Assembly (NCBI RefSeq): GCF_019175285.1 | Contig: NC_056529.1 | Location: 670,455-734,454, forward strand | Reading direction: 5' to 3' | Source: Sceloporus undulatus | Lineage: Eukaryota; Chordata; Lepidosauria; Squamata; Phrynosomatidae | DNA length: 64,000 bases | Part shown: one piece after another, positions 40,301 through 49,425 of the stretch | Numbering within the stretch: position 1 is the stretch's first letter | How the letters are laid out: every line of letters starts with the position of its first letter | Position numbers and translations under genes: made by a program | Notes under the pieces: model-generated | Databases searched by the model: none | Seen by the model: the letters and a program-made list of their open reading frames with translations, nothing else | Told to the model about the DNA's origin: nothing

Positions 40301-43300
40301 GCACTCTGAGATGGCCGGTGCCCTCGTTGCACTGCCTGCCCCTCAGCACTGTGCACGCAGATAAGGTGAGCCTGTGACTGGATGCTCTGCAAGCCTCTGT
40401 GGCTGTCAGGATGAAGAGCAAATGGCTCACATCTTCTCCAGCCTTGTGCCAACGCAACATGCAACATTAGGATGGGTCTGGAAAGACCAATTGAAATAGA
40501 CACGATGCTCTCTCTTCCTCTCCCTCTAGCCCCTCTGAGTCTCTGCTTTCCTATCCAGGCTATACTTGGCTCTGTTGATTCATAGAATCATAGAGTTAGA
40601 AGAGACCTCAAGGGCCATCCAGTCCAACCTCATTCTGCCATGCAGGAACTCTCAATCAAAGCATCCCCGACAGATGGCCATCCAGCCTTTGTTTAAAGAC
40701 CTCCAAGGAGGGAGTGTCTGGCTTGGTGTGCCAGTTGTGGATGCTGTGGGCATGTGCGCTTCATGATACTCAAAAGGGAAGGGCAGAGGGGATGGCGCCC
40801 GGAGTATCAGCTGCACATAGGACTCTCCCCTTCCGAATGCCATATCACAATGTCTCTTGCCACAGACTGATGTCTCTCCAAGGAGCTGATTCAGTAGCTA
40901 ACCTATGCAAACAATGGCCTCAAGATATTGTGGTAGGCCATGAAGTTCCTTAAAACTAAAAAACAAAACAAAAGGAGGAAAATCTGGCTGAATTTGTGGG
41001 CAAGAGGTCTATCAAGGGTCTCTTAATCACAAAAGAACATTCTGTGACTTCAGAGTACTGACTTCAGTTTACAAGTTTTGGGTTGGGTGTTTGGATAAAT
41101 TTTGTATTTTTACACACTACTTTGAGCATTTAACTGCCAGAAAAGCACATTCTTCAGCATATGTTTATGTGCCATTCCTTATCCAGTCTTCGGGTGTTTT
41201 CACATTAGTTGCCATGTTTTCTTTTTATTGTAGGTTTCACTCTGTCGTCTTGAGCACATATCAAAGAGAGGCAGAGCTTAGGATACAAATTAAAATCTAA
41301 AAAGGGGAAGGAATTTTGACACAGTAAAGGAGGATTTGAGGGAAATGGGCTTTGCATGATGTGCTGGACCTTTACTTGCTGTTATTTTGTTATTGTTGCT
41401 GTTTTAACGGTTTATGTTTTTAACATTTTACAATGGTTTAATTGCTTTTTAACGTTTGCACGCTGTCAGTTTTTAACTATGGTTGTTCTAACTGTTTTAA
41501 GCAGCTTTGTGCCCCAAAGTGGAGGAAAAGCAGGGCATAAAGAAGCAACAACTACAGCCATCCGTGTGCTAGACTTGGCTTCAGCTATTCCTAAATGTGG
41601 CCACCGAGAGAGAGCACGTGGGGCAGCCAGCACTGGCCCTGTGTCCAGTTGGCAGGAGGTGAAGAGGTGATGCTGGCACACCCTGCCCATGTCATCGGCA
41701 ACAGTACCGCCCCGGAAGAACCTCGGAACAAATGTAGCACTTGTTGTTAGTATGTTAATAAGAAGCTTGGAAGGATGTCAGAAATGCAGCTGCAGAGGGG
41801 TTATAATTTTGGAAGAGGAACCGTCAAGAAAGGTCCTAGTGCACTTATTTGAGGAGAATGGCATGCCAAAAGGAGGAAGAAAAAGAAAGTCAGGAGGAGA
41901 AGGAGAAGGAGAGCACAGAGATGGCGCAGGCAAAGCAAGAGGCAGAGCACAGGTTTACTTTACCTTGATGGCCCTGGATTTCGGGGATCACCTTGTCTAA
42001 GACTGCTAATGCTTTTCTATGGTAATCTGCTTGGGCTTCTAATAACTGAGGATAGAACCCACATTTTAGAACAAAACATTAGCACGGGATGAACACACCA
42101 CCACACAGGCAGAAGGCTAAAGCACATGAAATGTATGTCTGAGAAAAGCAGGGCTTGGAGGGAGGGGAATGCTTACCGAGACAAAATATCGGGCGTAGTC
42201 GCTTTCTTTGGAAATGAAGTTATACATGTCCGCAGCAAGTTGATCCTGTGACGATGTGGGAGAGGGTGGCAAAAAAAAGAGAGCCAAGTGTCTAGTTGGT
42301 AAGAGCAACAAGGCCTGCAGAAGGCATTTCCACTTCTTCAAACAAAACCCAGTGACAACAAGGCTTTCCATGGTTCCACTGTGTGGAAGAGAGGAGCCTT
42401 TGGAAAGAAGAGCCTTATGGAGGTATTTTCTCCAGAAACACAGAGGAATTAAGGTTTTGGAGTGCAGATATGACATCTAAGGTCTCCCTTCAAGACTGAA
42501 GGTTCCTCTTGTTCAGAATGGGTCTTTTTTGGACATTAAACAGTGGAGGATAGTCCTGTAGTCTATTTAAAATATGAAACAGCATTCTTGGAGGCTTCCA
42601 GAAAAGGCAATTCACTGGCAATTTTAGCCAGAAAAGGGTAAAAGTGTGCGTGCATTTGTGGAGTAAGAAACAGTAAAAACATCCATGTAGGACCACACTT
42701 TACCAACCCAATTCTATAGGCGTCCAGCCCTTCTCCCTGAGTCTGGCACTCCTAACACCACACACCTTGCATTGCTCCACTTTATTTCCTGCTTCATCCA
42801 TCTCCTCCTTCAGGGAGTCTATCTTAGATGGAAGCCCCTGGAAGTTAGTAGCGGAGGTTTTGTGGGCTTGGTTCCACCTGTAAGAAATGGAGCAAAATGA
42901 TTCCCAGAGCACTTGAGGAAGGAGGTCCTTTGTGAATCATTATCTCTCCTGCTCCCCTTCCCACTGAAGCCGGACAATCCTCCTGATGGAAGAGCTACCA
43001 ATTCAGAGGGGAAAAAATCATTTCCCACATAGGCTTCTAAAGGAAAGATATGGGGTGGGAAGGTAGGATGTGCCCTGGCAACCAAAGAAGTAGCTGATCG
43101 GCCTCTGTGGGTCTGAATACACCCCTCGTTCTCCTAAACAGATCTCTTGGCACAGTTTTTTGTGATCTGTTTCCTCAACTCCTTACACATTTACATGCTG
43201 CTTTCAATGCAGTTAGTACATCAGTATTAACCGAAGGGTGGTCTCAAAGTCAGGGGTCTTCTTGGTGTTTGCTCCCAGGCATCGGAACTCCTTTCCCAGA

Positions 43301-46300
43301 GAGATCAGATTGGCATTCTCCCTATTCTTGTTCCACAGACAAGTGTTTCAACAGGCCTTTGAGGACTGAGTACACAAGGCCCATCCCACCTAAACAAACT
43401 GAAGGACTTTCAATTTGTTATTTTGTTGTACTGGTGTTTATTTTTTTAAAGGCTTGTGTTTTTAAAATGGTCTCATTATTTTTTGACCTTTGCATTTTGT
43501 GAATTATAACTGCATTTTTAAAAATCTGTTGTAAGGCGCCCTGAATCCCAAACTGGGGAAAAGGTGGAATATAAATAAATGTAATAACGATAATGAGGAA
43601 GAGGAGGAATCAGAGGATTTGGGTTTTACCTGGCTCTTGCAGAGTCCCAGTCCAGCACCAACTTTGCAAGCTGCTTCCTCTGTTTCTGAATGTTGGGGAT
43701 TTCTGTCTGAAAGCAGAAGCAACAGGAAGCTGACATTTGAAAACCTCTCATGCAGAAGAGTTATATTTATCGCAGGCGCTTAGCAGCGTCTGCTAAACCT
43801 ACTGCAGTGTCTTTGGAAAGAACCAGGCTAGCTCATGTCACAGTCCTCCGAAGCAACCTACCTCTGTCAGTTGGTTCAGTGGTTCCAAGATGTCCTTTTC
43901 AACCTGCACTTCATGGTGAGAGAGTTCCATTGCAAGCTTATTCTCTGCTTCGCCACAGGTCTCCAGCATTTTCCTTCGAAACAAAGATTTATTGGATATT
44001 AAGACAAAATCCAACATTCCAGATTGTGGCGATACCTTCATTCAACCAACACAAGAGAGCAAAACACATCATGCTTGTGTGATATATCTAGCTCCTTGTG
44101 ATTGGCCTAATAAAGGTATCACCACAATATGGACTTCGCAACCATGAAGCTACTTAGCCTCTCTAATGTTTCTAAGCATCCAAAAAACCCAAAGCAAAAA
44201 ACCCAAACCACCAGGGAGAGAGATGCCTCACTCTTTGGCTCTTGGGTCTATTTAAATTCACTCAGTGCAACCAATTTTTGCAGCATCCCCTACAATTTGG
44301 GATGTTTCTCATCATGAATACAGCTTCCTCCTCCACAGTGGCAGTATAATTTTGTGCTAACAGACAAGGGGAAATCACTACAGCAGCTTTAAAAAGTGCT
44401 GTAGCAGCTGCTTTCTTTTCAAATTATATTCAGCCAGGTGTGAAATTTGGCAATAAAATTTTGTTTAGATGGTAATAATATTGTTTAAATAATAAAAATA
44501 TTATTTAACGATAGTGTTAGAAGATGCTAAAGATGCTGCAAACATACTGAAGTAACAGAACCATCTCAGTTGCTGAGGATTTATTGCAGTCTGATGGGAA
44601 AACGAAATCCAGATATGGAATCTGGGGGGAAACGCACATATCTAGAGCAAAACTGGAATGACACACATCTATATTCTGTAGGGCCACTTCCAGAACTCCA
44701 AATGGCAAAAAAAACCCAGAGACTGGGGTGGCAAGATGCCCCTCTATATCATCTTAACTAAGCAAAATGCAAGCCTATGATTAATATCTTCAATTTTTTC
44801 CCTCCTGTTTGGTTTGTAAAACCTTGCCTGATGAAGAAGCCAGTGAAGCTTCTAAAGCTTGCCACATGTTTATTATGCATTTCGGTTAGCCAATAAATGT
44901 ATCACGGTTTGGTGGGTTTTTAAAACTAGATTTGCTAAACATCCATGGCTGGATGTTTTCGAGACAGGGTGGGTGATGGGATAAGCAATTCTTACCCCAG
45001 TAATGTTTCGTCGCTTAGCTGCAGCGCACCTTCTTGCATATTCTGAGCAAAAGCTGTGAGTGGGAGTTTTTTCTGTAGAGTAAAACAGATGTGAATTAGA
45101 TCAGGATATGGAACCCCATGTCACTCAATATTCGGTTCTTCTGGAGTCTAAGGAGTGTGGCCACTGGACCTGGGAATTTGCCAAATTCATCTCTGGGTGA
45201 AATTAAGCAAATGAGCTTCACGGAAGGGAAGGGGCAATTCAATGGCACAGGAGCACCTTTGACTGGAAATGAGTGGGTAAGAACCCAGGAAAGTGCCAGG
45301 ACTCACATGTCTCTTTTCAGCATCCGTTCCATACTGCCCATGCAAACACACCACTAGCCGCTTGCAGGAATTGTGGCACACAGACCGCACGGTGTCAAGA
45401 CGGCGCTCGATCTGGTCAGAGAGAGATTTGGGAGAGAGGAAGAGAAGAGGAGATGGTTTGTGATGCTGAGAAGCCATTCTCCTTCTATGCTGTTTTCTGG
45501 GACTGACTACTGGGATTCTGTCCCTCACCTCTTGTGTTGAGCAAACCCACACCCCATCATTTATTCAATTCAGCCTGTTCTCTGTCTCCCTTCAGGTAAA
45601 ATTCAGGGGGGAGGGGGAGTACTGCCTACCCAAACTCTTTACACTTTGCTTACTATCAGCTGCCTTCAAGGGGCTGAAAAGTTTAGATAATAGGAGTCTT
45701 CAGTGCAAAGAACATTAGATTCCTGCCTAGGAATGCTGGCAGGAGGAATAAGCCACTAGACAGTGGACCGCTCTTCTACACTAGCCAAAAACAAGTGATT
45801 CCAGATGGATGACTCCTGGCATTACAAAAACAAAAAGGCACTCCAAGACACTGTGGAGATGCTTTTCAGAAGGCAAGGACACTCTTCCCCTGGAGATTTT
45901 GTACAGAGGTTGGATGGCCTCCTATCCATGTACCGCATTGCAGTGGTATCGCCAGGTTGGATTAGATGGCCCTTGGGATCCTTTCCAACTCTAAAGTTGT
46001 TTGACACTGGATTCTGCTTTTGTAATAATAATGATGGAAGACTGGAAAACATGTGAGGGTTATGAGAGGACAATGTTATCAAGGTGTCTTGTAAAATTCC
46101 ATGAATGAAGCAAAGTGAATGTGCGTGCGCACACATGCACAAACATACACAACCTGGAAGCACCGCAAGTGACTGTAAAAATGTAGCTGCTTATAAGGCA
46201 TATTTTATAAGCAGCAGCAGAGATTCTTTCTGTGAAAGATCTCTTAGTTCAAATGTCTGAGATTGCAGAGAAAGTCTGCCAAGTTCTGCTGGGAACCTCT

Positions 46301-49300
46301 GCAGACAAGAGCAAAAGAATGTGGTTTATCTGTGTTTTGATGAGTCACGAAGGTTAAAAGGAGGCCTTCTGGAATGGTTTCTGTTTGAACAAAACCGGCC
46401 AAAAAAGCATAACAAGTTTCAACTGTGGGAGGCATGTAAATAGATAGGAATCCTCCTGGGGATTTTAAAATGCAGCAGTGAAAGAGAAGAAGGAAAAAGG
46501 AAGAGGAGGAGGAGAGAGAAAGTATTTTATCATCACAGATCGCCAGACCAACTCTCAGTCCAGCCATTCGAAGGCTAGAAAATCTGCTACTCCCGATTCC
46601 CAATGCCATTTGCTTTTTAAAAACTGGATTTTGAAGAAGTTGCTCCCAGAGGAGCTCAAAAATGCTTTAGCTGCTGTATCCATGTTTAAGCAGCTGCATT
46701 ATCATACAATGTGACTTCAAGCGCAACTGCCAGAATCTTCCAATTAGCAGATCAGTTGTGATTACAACTGGATCCAAAGGGAAACGCTGGCCTTTGTTTT
46801 CTGTCCAAAGAGGCAGCTGTTGAGTAGACTGGAAAAAAGGAAAAGCTCTCCTCAGAAGGCTGAAATGTGATCCAAGTACTTCTTGGCCCAGATTTCCTTC
46901 TTCCTGGCCAAAAGGCATCTCTCAATTGCAGAAGGGGGAGAAAAAAACCCCCCACACAATTGGGAACATTTCAGGTCACCACCCAAGAAGCCTTTGACCT
47001 TTCCTTTGGATAATGCAGCTCATTCTTCCACACAACCTCCTCATATTTAGGGGACAAAAGGGGACTTAAAACCCCCCAAACAACGTGAATTGTATACTGT
47101 AGGCATAAAAATCAGGTCTAAATCCTCTAATGGCACCAGATACCATCTGATCTTAGATGTTAAGCAGGATCAGTCCTGGTTAGTCCTTGGATAGAAGACA
47201 GCCAATGAATCCCAGATGCTATTTCAGAGGAACATAAGAGGAAGGGACTGGCAAAACCACCTTTATTTTAGTTTTTACTTTATTGATTGGATTTATACCC
47301 CACCTTTCTCCCAAAGTGGGATTCTTTACCTAAGAAAATCCTGTGAAATTCATGGGGTCACCATAGGTTGACTTCAAGATACGCACATACATAGGCATAA
47401 ATTACAGAATTAGAACAAGGTGACAATTTTAATTTTTATGCATATTTTTTGGTACATGTGTCTGTATGCTTTTTGTTTCTGTTCACTGTTCTGTACACCT
47501 GTGGACAGGAAAACAGGCCGTTCTGTACACCATGTACTGGCGAACACAAGCATCAGCCCAGTGGATGTCTTGTGGTCCTAAACTGGCCAGAGGCCAACAG
47601 GAGTTGCTGCTCAACAGCCAGCTCTTTGTAATGCCATCTCTTCTGGATCTGTAATGGCAACTTTTCTGCCCAGCTCCCAAGGCCTTTCTCTCTCTTTGGC
47701 ACGCGCAAAGCTCACCAGAAGATCTTGTTAAGCAATGCTGCATTTCATTGCATCTGGGACAAGATATGGAATGCTTCCTTCTGCCAGAGCAGTAGCTCTC
47801 TGTCTTTGGAAATGAAAACATTTAAAAACGGTAGCATTTCAAGGGAGAGAGATATATGTAGGCTGTATGGTGAAACACATGCAGTTTCACATAAAGAAGA
47901 CTCTGCAGGGATGCACTTGGAGGGCTTCTGCTTAGCGACACAGAAAGGAGGATGAGTAAGCAATTCCATTTGGGGAGAAAAGGCCAAGCGACTCTTAGTG
48001 CCTGGGAAAGCCACGGCTCTGACGAAGAAAAAGAAAGATGTGCCAACAGCTGGATAGAAGAATTTCTGGCTCCCCACCCCCAAATATTTTACAGGGTCAC
48101 CAAGGCAACCAAATGGGATTGCCAAAATCATGCTTTGGAAAGAAAACTTTGCTGCTGATATTTACCCAGGCGCATGGCCAGATTGCCTGCCTTCCCCCAC
48201 CCTTCTGATTCAGAAGGACCATAACCCCCTTTTGCTCACATGAAGGAAAAATGGGATATAAAAGGAAATCAGGGGAAAGGAGATTTAGAAAGAAAGGGGG
48301 GGGGGGGAACGGTGGTGGCTGAGGTCTGGAAAGTGCAACCATTAGGTCACTGGGCAGTGGCTCGTTTGGAGCTTCCTGACTTTGTCCTCCTGAAAAAATG
48401 GCTTCCCCCATCTATTTTCTCAAAGGAACGGCCAACATATTCATCCCATTAAACATTTTGCAAATAGAAGAGAACTAAGAATAAGCGGTATTTGCTTGCA
48501 TTTATCTACTTCCCAGTCAGTGCCATTAGTGATTGTACCTGCATTTTACCCACAATTGTGTCCTGTTCTGAATGGGGCAGAAAGGGCAATGCTTCAGCCT
48601 CTAGTGCCCCATCCAAAACCATACTCCCAGGGGAACTGTCAAGCCCCATGGGACCATTGCTATGAAGGAGGGAAAGGCAAATGGACAGTTCACTAGAAAG
48701 AGGGAGAGAAACTGGGGCAGCAGCACCAAAGGCTGGGTAAAGAAGATGCTTCCTGGTGAAGAGATGGGCATCTGTAATACCACCAACAGGAGCACTTTTG
48801 GGCAAAATCTGCTGAATTTTTTGGCAATAAGAGTCAGAGACCAAAAGGTCAAGGGGGTGGTTGTGCTCAATGCTGAAAAAGAATGTATATACAGAATGTC
48901 TTGGTCTCAGGAAACATAATTTCTGGCCACCTGCAGGTTTCCTTCCTTTTATCTTCGCTTGGTTACCCAGATATGTTCCAAAAAAACAACAGATGCTCAT
49001 TTATTCTGCCTGTATGATTTGCAGCTTGCTCTCTTCATCTGGAAAAACATGGCAGGGACGGGTCTTGTTCCAACCTTGTCCATCACACCGTGACTCTCAC
49101 CTCACCTTTGAAAAAGGTAATTCCCCAGTATTTGTTTCACTNNNNNNNNNNTTTGATTGCTCTCTCACATCTGCTTGCAGCTTGTGTGCATCCCAGTAAT
49201 CTGAAATTATACTGCAGCTTTTCTTAAAAACCCCAGGATAAATATAATAAATATAACAAATAAATGAGCAACCATCACAAAAAACCCCCAACAAAATGAA

Positions 49301-49425
49301 GTGAAAAACAAAACAACGCAAAATCTCACTAAACCAGCCTTTGATAGAAATGAAGATACAACATTAATTCATTCATTTTAAATACCTGCAGCAGATCATC
49401 ACTGAGGACTTCCGTTTTCTCAGCT
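23794..49425 (-). CDS. ARHGAP17: ARHGAP17 (RICH1/nadrin), BAR-RhoGAP protein; exons 2-20
   Basis: Nineteen exons read right to left give 887 residues: 49425-49386, 45411-45307, 45072-44996, 43973-43862, 43706-43630, 42877-42766, 42245-42177, 42045-41964, 39176-39049, 38662-38551, 35752-35671, 35165-35085, 34901-34788, 34512-34421, 33883-33730, 31427-31182, 29626-29457, 28783-28121 and 23942-23794. The known protein senses membrane curvature with its BAR domain, turns off Cdc42 and Rac1, and guards tight junctions. Seen here are BAR helices (IQKQRKQLAKLVLDWDSARA, NFQGLPSKIDSLKEEMDEAG), a RhoGAP domain with arginine-finger loop GLFRIAAG, SH3 ligands such as PVPKPRNRPSVPPPP, and C-terminal ESTAL, a class I PDZ ligand. 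Human ARHGAP17 has 881 residues. With exon 1 added this protein would be about 905. No breaks were seen. Exon 1 was not found. Confidence 0.96.
26798..27020 (-). mobile_element. 5S-rRNA-derived SINE, minus copy
   Basis: The complement contains GTTATGCATTGGATGGGTGACCG, shortened here, matching the 5S rRNA internal promoter region (GTTAGTACTTGGATGGGAGACCG). A body with TCCTCAGAGG..TTTTGCAGC and a GTGTGTGCGCGCCTTC tail end follow. It is in ARHGAP17 intron 19. Confidence 0.65.
27805..27818. repeat. poly(G) run
   Basis: Fourteen consecutive G, able to take part in G-quadruplex formation and prone to sequencing error. Confidence 0.85.
28121..28783 (-). CDS. ARHGAP17: ARHGAP17 exon 19 (proline-rich tail)
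   Basis: This 663-nt, GC-rich exon encodes a 220-residue proline-rich tail. It opens VKKPAPAPPKLANPPPGQP, contains SPKPPTRCPSPPS and APRRYSSSLSPIQAPSHPPP, a short glutamine run and LPRPRPVPKPRNRPSVPPPP. The last is the SH3-binding block of human ARHGAP17, known to bind CIP4-type SH3 domains. The donor is GTAAGA. Confidence 0.95.
29457..29626 (-). CDS. ARHGAP17: ARHGAP17 exon 18 (proline/serine-rich)
   Basis: This 170-nt exon encodes ASKPKDSAPSTTPPPTRNGG, then HGSAAQTHPQPASGTGQLSL and GQPQNTAGPSPHAIRR, matching human GQPHNAAGPSPHTLRR. The donor is GTGAGT. Confidence 0.93.
30008..30240. mobile_element. foldback MITE (CTGTTACAGAC family), copy 1
   Basis: The ends GGTCTGTTACAGAC and GTCTGTAACAGGCC are terminal inverted repeats. 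The complementarity goes on inward through AAAATAAAGCTGCTTC and GGTATGCTATTTAAATGATGC. It is in ARHGAP17 intron 17 (between exons 17 and 18). Confidence 0.85.
30242..30562 (-). mobile_element. CR1 3' end
   Basis: TAGAATCATAGAATAAGAGA opens the CR1 tail. The complement encodes [20 protein letters not shown] and related residues. It abuts the MITE at 30,008. Confidence 0.85.
31182..31427 (-). CDS. ARHGAP17: ARHGAP17 exon 17 (probable cassette exon)
   Basis: This 246-nt exon encodes FGVKVMDFQANPRRGGTVNR then KHTSPAFHPPLPPTEAGP and a low-complexity run. Its length is a multiple of three and its two ends share phase. In human the matching 78-residue segment is skipped to make the shorter nadrin/RICH1 isoform, so skipping is likely here too. 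Confidence 0.92.
31735..31965 (-). mobile_element. CR1 3' end
   Basis: CATAGAATCATAGAATTGGA, GGCCATCCAGTCCAACCTCA and AAGACCTCCAAGGAAGGAGA are the CR1 3' region. It is upstream of ARHGAP17 exon 17 in the gene's direction. Confidence 0.85.
33730..33883 (-). CDS. ARHGAP17: ARHGAP17 exon 16 (linker)
   Basis: This 154-nt exon encodes VDFNVSGAFVGQPAVNSNHL then HTGNEYDSGTLERKRPISMA. It contains the basic phospho-site-like patch ERKRPISMAV, also seen in human. The donor is GTACAG. Confidence 0.94.
34421..34512 (-). CDS. ARHGAP17: ARHGAP17 exon 15 (end of RhoGAP)
   Basis: This 92-nt exon encodes SLAEMAAATSVHVVAVVEPI and IQHAAWFFPE. The acceptor is CCTCAG and the donor GTAAAT. Confidence 0.95.
34788..34901 (-). 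CDS. ARHGAP17: ARHGAP17 exon 14 (RhoGAP, duplicated acceptor)
   Basis: This 114-nt exon encodes YLIKFLAKLAQYSDLNKMTP then SNIAIVLGPNLLWAKNE. It has the conserved lysine and asparagine of the RhoGAP active site (NKMTPxNIAIVxGPNLL). The acceptor TCCTTGCAG is repeated 25 bases upstream in the transcript; only the proximal copy keeps frame. Confidence 0.95.
34892..34935 (-). repeat. 25-bp tandem duplication over a splice acceptor
   Basis: GATTAAGTACCTGCAAGGA occurs at 34892-34910 and again at 34917-34935. Each copy holds a full TCCTTGCAG acceptor in the gene's direction. Confidence 0.95.
35085..35165 (-). CDS. ARHGAP17: ARHGAP17 exon 13 (RhoGAP)
   Basis: This 81-nt exon encodes IQDQDKKLQDLWRICQKLPK and HNLANF. 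The acceptor is CCCACAG and the donor GTGGGT. Confidence 0.94.
35671..35752 (-). CDS. ARHGAP17: ARHGAP17 exon 12 (RhoGAP)
   Basis: This 82-nt exon encodes ALKSYLRELPEPLMTYTLYE and EWAQVA. LKxYLRELPEPL is a core RhoGAP motif. The donor is the less usual GTAGGG. Confidence 0.95.
35835..36035 (+). mobile_element. CR1 fragment
   Basis: TTGAAGGGATTTCATGGTGA, AAAAGAGGTTCCACCTCAAC and ATTAGGAAGAACTTCCTGA belong to the CR1 3' region, plus strand. The tail is worn. Confidence 0.7.
36190..36330. mobile_element. foldback element (GTGATACCTTTATT family), copy 1
   Basis: GTGATACCTTTATTGACCAA near 36,197 faces GGGCAATAAAGGTATCAC near 36,255-36,272, with inner arms TGCACAATATA and ATATACA. A conserved flank GGTGGATTTTTGTTTGAATT follows. 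Related pieces lie near 44,027 and 44,860. Confidence 0.6.
36655..36735 (-). mobile_element. CR1 3' tail fragment
   Basis: CATGGAATCGTAAGAGTTGG and GAAGGGACAGCAAAGGCCAG match the CR1 3' terminus in complement. Confidence 0.6.
36818..36877. repeat. (GGAA)n microsatellite
   Basis: About 14 GGAA units with a few GGGA variants. Tandem GGAA is also the core of ETS-factor sites. Confidence 0.95.
37364..37418. repeat. (TTA)n microsatellite
   Basis: About 18 TTA units broken once by TTACAGTA. Confidence 0.95.
38075..38245 (-). mobile_element. MIR/CORE-type SINE, minus copy
   Basis: CTCACAGCAACAACCACCAC, GGCCCAAAGTCAGCCACTGA and ACACTCTAACCACTATGATA are the complement of a tRNA head plus MIR core. 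It is a different subfamily from the (CAA)n SINEs. Confidence 0.6.
38551..38662 (-). CDS. ARHGAP17: ARHGAP17 exon 11 (arginine finger)
   Basis: This 112-nt exon opens with GLFRIAAGASKLKKLKAAL. The arginine in GLFRIAAG is the catalytic finger of RhoGAP proteins and is present. It continues STSHLDEFYSDPHAVA. The donor is GTAGGT. Confidence 0.96.
39049..39176 (-). CDS. ARHGAP17: ARHGAP17 exon 10 (RhoGAP start)
   Basis: This 128-nt exon encodes KWTEKPAFGTPLEEHLKRSA then REIALPIEACVMMLLETGMK. FGTPLEEHL opens the RhoGAP domain. The donor is GTATGG. Confidence 0.95.
40580..40712 (-). mobile_element. CR1 3' end
   Basis: CATAGAATCATAGAGTTAGA, GGCCATCCAGTCCAACCTCA and AAGACCTCCAAGGAGGGAG are the CR1 3' end. 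Confidence 0.8.
41360..41560 (+). mobile_element. L2-type 3' tail
   Basis: A T-rich stretch with repeated TTTTAAC ends in GTGCCCCAAAGTGGAGGAAA and AGCAGGGCATAAAGAAG, as in L2 3' ends. Confidence 0.5.
41964..42045 (-). CDS. ARHGAP17: ARHGAP17 exon 9 (end of BAR)
   Basis: This 82-nt exon encodes LLEAQADYHRKALAVLDKVI and PEIQGHQ. It is the last BAR helix before the RhoGAP domain. The donor is GTAAAG. Confidence 0.95.
42177..42245 (-). CDS. ARHGAP17: ARHGAP17 exon 8 (BAR)
   Basis: This 69-nt, phase 0 exon encodes DQLAADMYNFISKESDYARY and FVS. The donor is GTAAGC. Confidence 0.94.
42766..42877 (-). CDS. ARHGAP17: ARHGAP17 exon 7 (BAR)
   Basis: This 112-nt exon encodes WNQAHKTSATNFQGLPSKID then SLKEEMDEAGNKVEQCK. 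The acceptor is CTTACAG and the donor GTGTGT. Confidence 0.95.
43230..43600 (+). mobile_element. L2-type LINE 3' end
   Basis: GGCATCGGAACTCCTTTCCC, AGAGAGATCAGATTGGCATT and CAACAGGCCTTTGAGGACTG match the end of the L2 coding region. GGCGCCCTGAATCCCAAACT and GGTGGAATATAAATAAATG form the tail. Confidence 0.65.
43630..43706 (-). CDS. ARHGAP17: ARHGAP17 exon 6 (BAR)
   Basis: This 77-nt exon encodes TEIPNIQKQRKQLAKLVLDW and DSARA, close to the human sequence. The acceptor is CTTTCAG and the donor GTAAAA. Confidence 0.95.
43862..43973 (-). CDS. ARHGAP17: ARHGAP17 exon 5 (BAR)
   Basis: This 112-nt exon encodes KMLETCGEAENKLAMELSHH then EVQVEKDILEPLNQLTE. The acceptor ends TTTCGAAG. The donor is GTAGGT. 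Confidence 0.94.
44020..44125. mobile_element. foldback element (GTGATACCTTTATT family), copy 2
   Basis: GTGGCGATACCTTCATTCAA faces GCCTAATAAAGGTATCACCA. It lies directly upstream of ARHGAP17 exon 5 in the gene's direction. Confidence 0.55.
44820..44945. mobile_element. foldback-family half element, copy 3
   Basis: TGCATTTCGGTTAGCCAATA then AATGTATCACGGTTTGGTGG matches the right half of the copy at 36,190. The left half is replaced by CCTGATGAAGAAGCCAGTGA. Confidence 0.45.
44996..45072 (-). CDS. ARHGAP17: ARHGAP17 exon 4 (BAR)
   Basis: This 77-nt exon encodes KKLPLTAFAQNMQEGALQLS and DETLLG (split glycine). The donor is GTAAGA. Confidence 0.95.
45307..45411 (-). CDS. ARHGAP17: ARHGAP17 exon 3 (BAR)
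   Basis: This 105-nt, phase 0 exon encodes IERRLDTVRSVCHNSCKRLV and VCLHGQYGTDAEKRH. The acceptor is TGACCAG and the donor GTGAGT. Confidence 0.95.
45855..46000 (+). mobile_element. diverged CR1 3' end
   Basis: GTACAGAGGTTGGATGGCCT, GGTTGGATTAGATGGCCCTT and TCCTTTCCAACTCTAAAGT follow the CR1 3' end pattern. Confidence 0.65.
47126..47395 (+). mobile_element. 5S-rRNA-derived SINE, plus copy, with nested insert
   Basis: TAGATGTTAAGCAGGATCAG, TCCTGGTTAGTCCTTGGATA and GAAGACAGCC match the second half of 5S rRNA, including its internal promoter. A body GACTGGCAAAACCACC and a tail AATTCATGGGGTCACCATAG follow. About 55 bases of L2-like tail interrupt it. Confidence 0.75.
47270..47328 (-). mobile_element. 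L2-type 3' tail nested in the 5S SINE
   Basis: TTTATACCCCACCTTTCTCC followed by CAAAGTGGGATT is the complement of the L2 3' end. The SINE sequence continues on both sides, so this piece is younger. Confidence 0.55.
48296..48307. repeat. poly(G) run
   Basis: Twelve G in a row in ARHGAP17 intron 2. Confidence 0.85.
49142..49151. other. assembly gap, 10 N
   Basis: Ten N in ARHGAP17 intron 2, about 0.23 kb from exon 2. Confidence 0.99.
49386..49425 (-). CDS. ARHGAP17: ARHGAP17 exon 2 (start of BAR domain)
   Basis: This 40-nt exon encodes AEKTEVLSDDLLQ after a split arginine codon, as in human. The acceptor is TCAACAG and the donor GTATTT. Exon 1 (human MKKQFNRMKQLANQTVG) was not found in the remaining 14.5 kb. 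Confidence 0.9.

Noticed and set aside
47150-47215. Possible 5S rRNA gene
   Set aside because: Only the second half resembles 5S, with many changes, and SINE body and tail follow.
48506-49000. 164-codon minus-strand frame in ARHGAP17 intron 2
   Set aside because: ARHGAP17 exons 2 and 3 join in phase without it and human has no such exon. It is probably chance.
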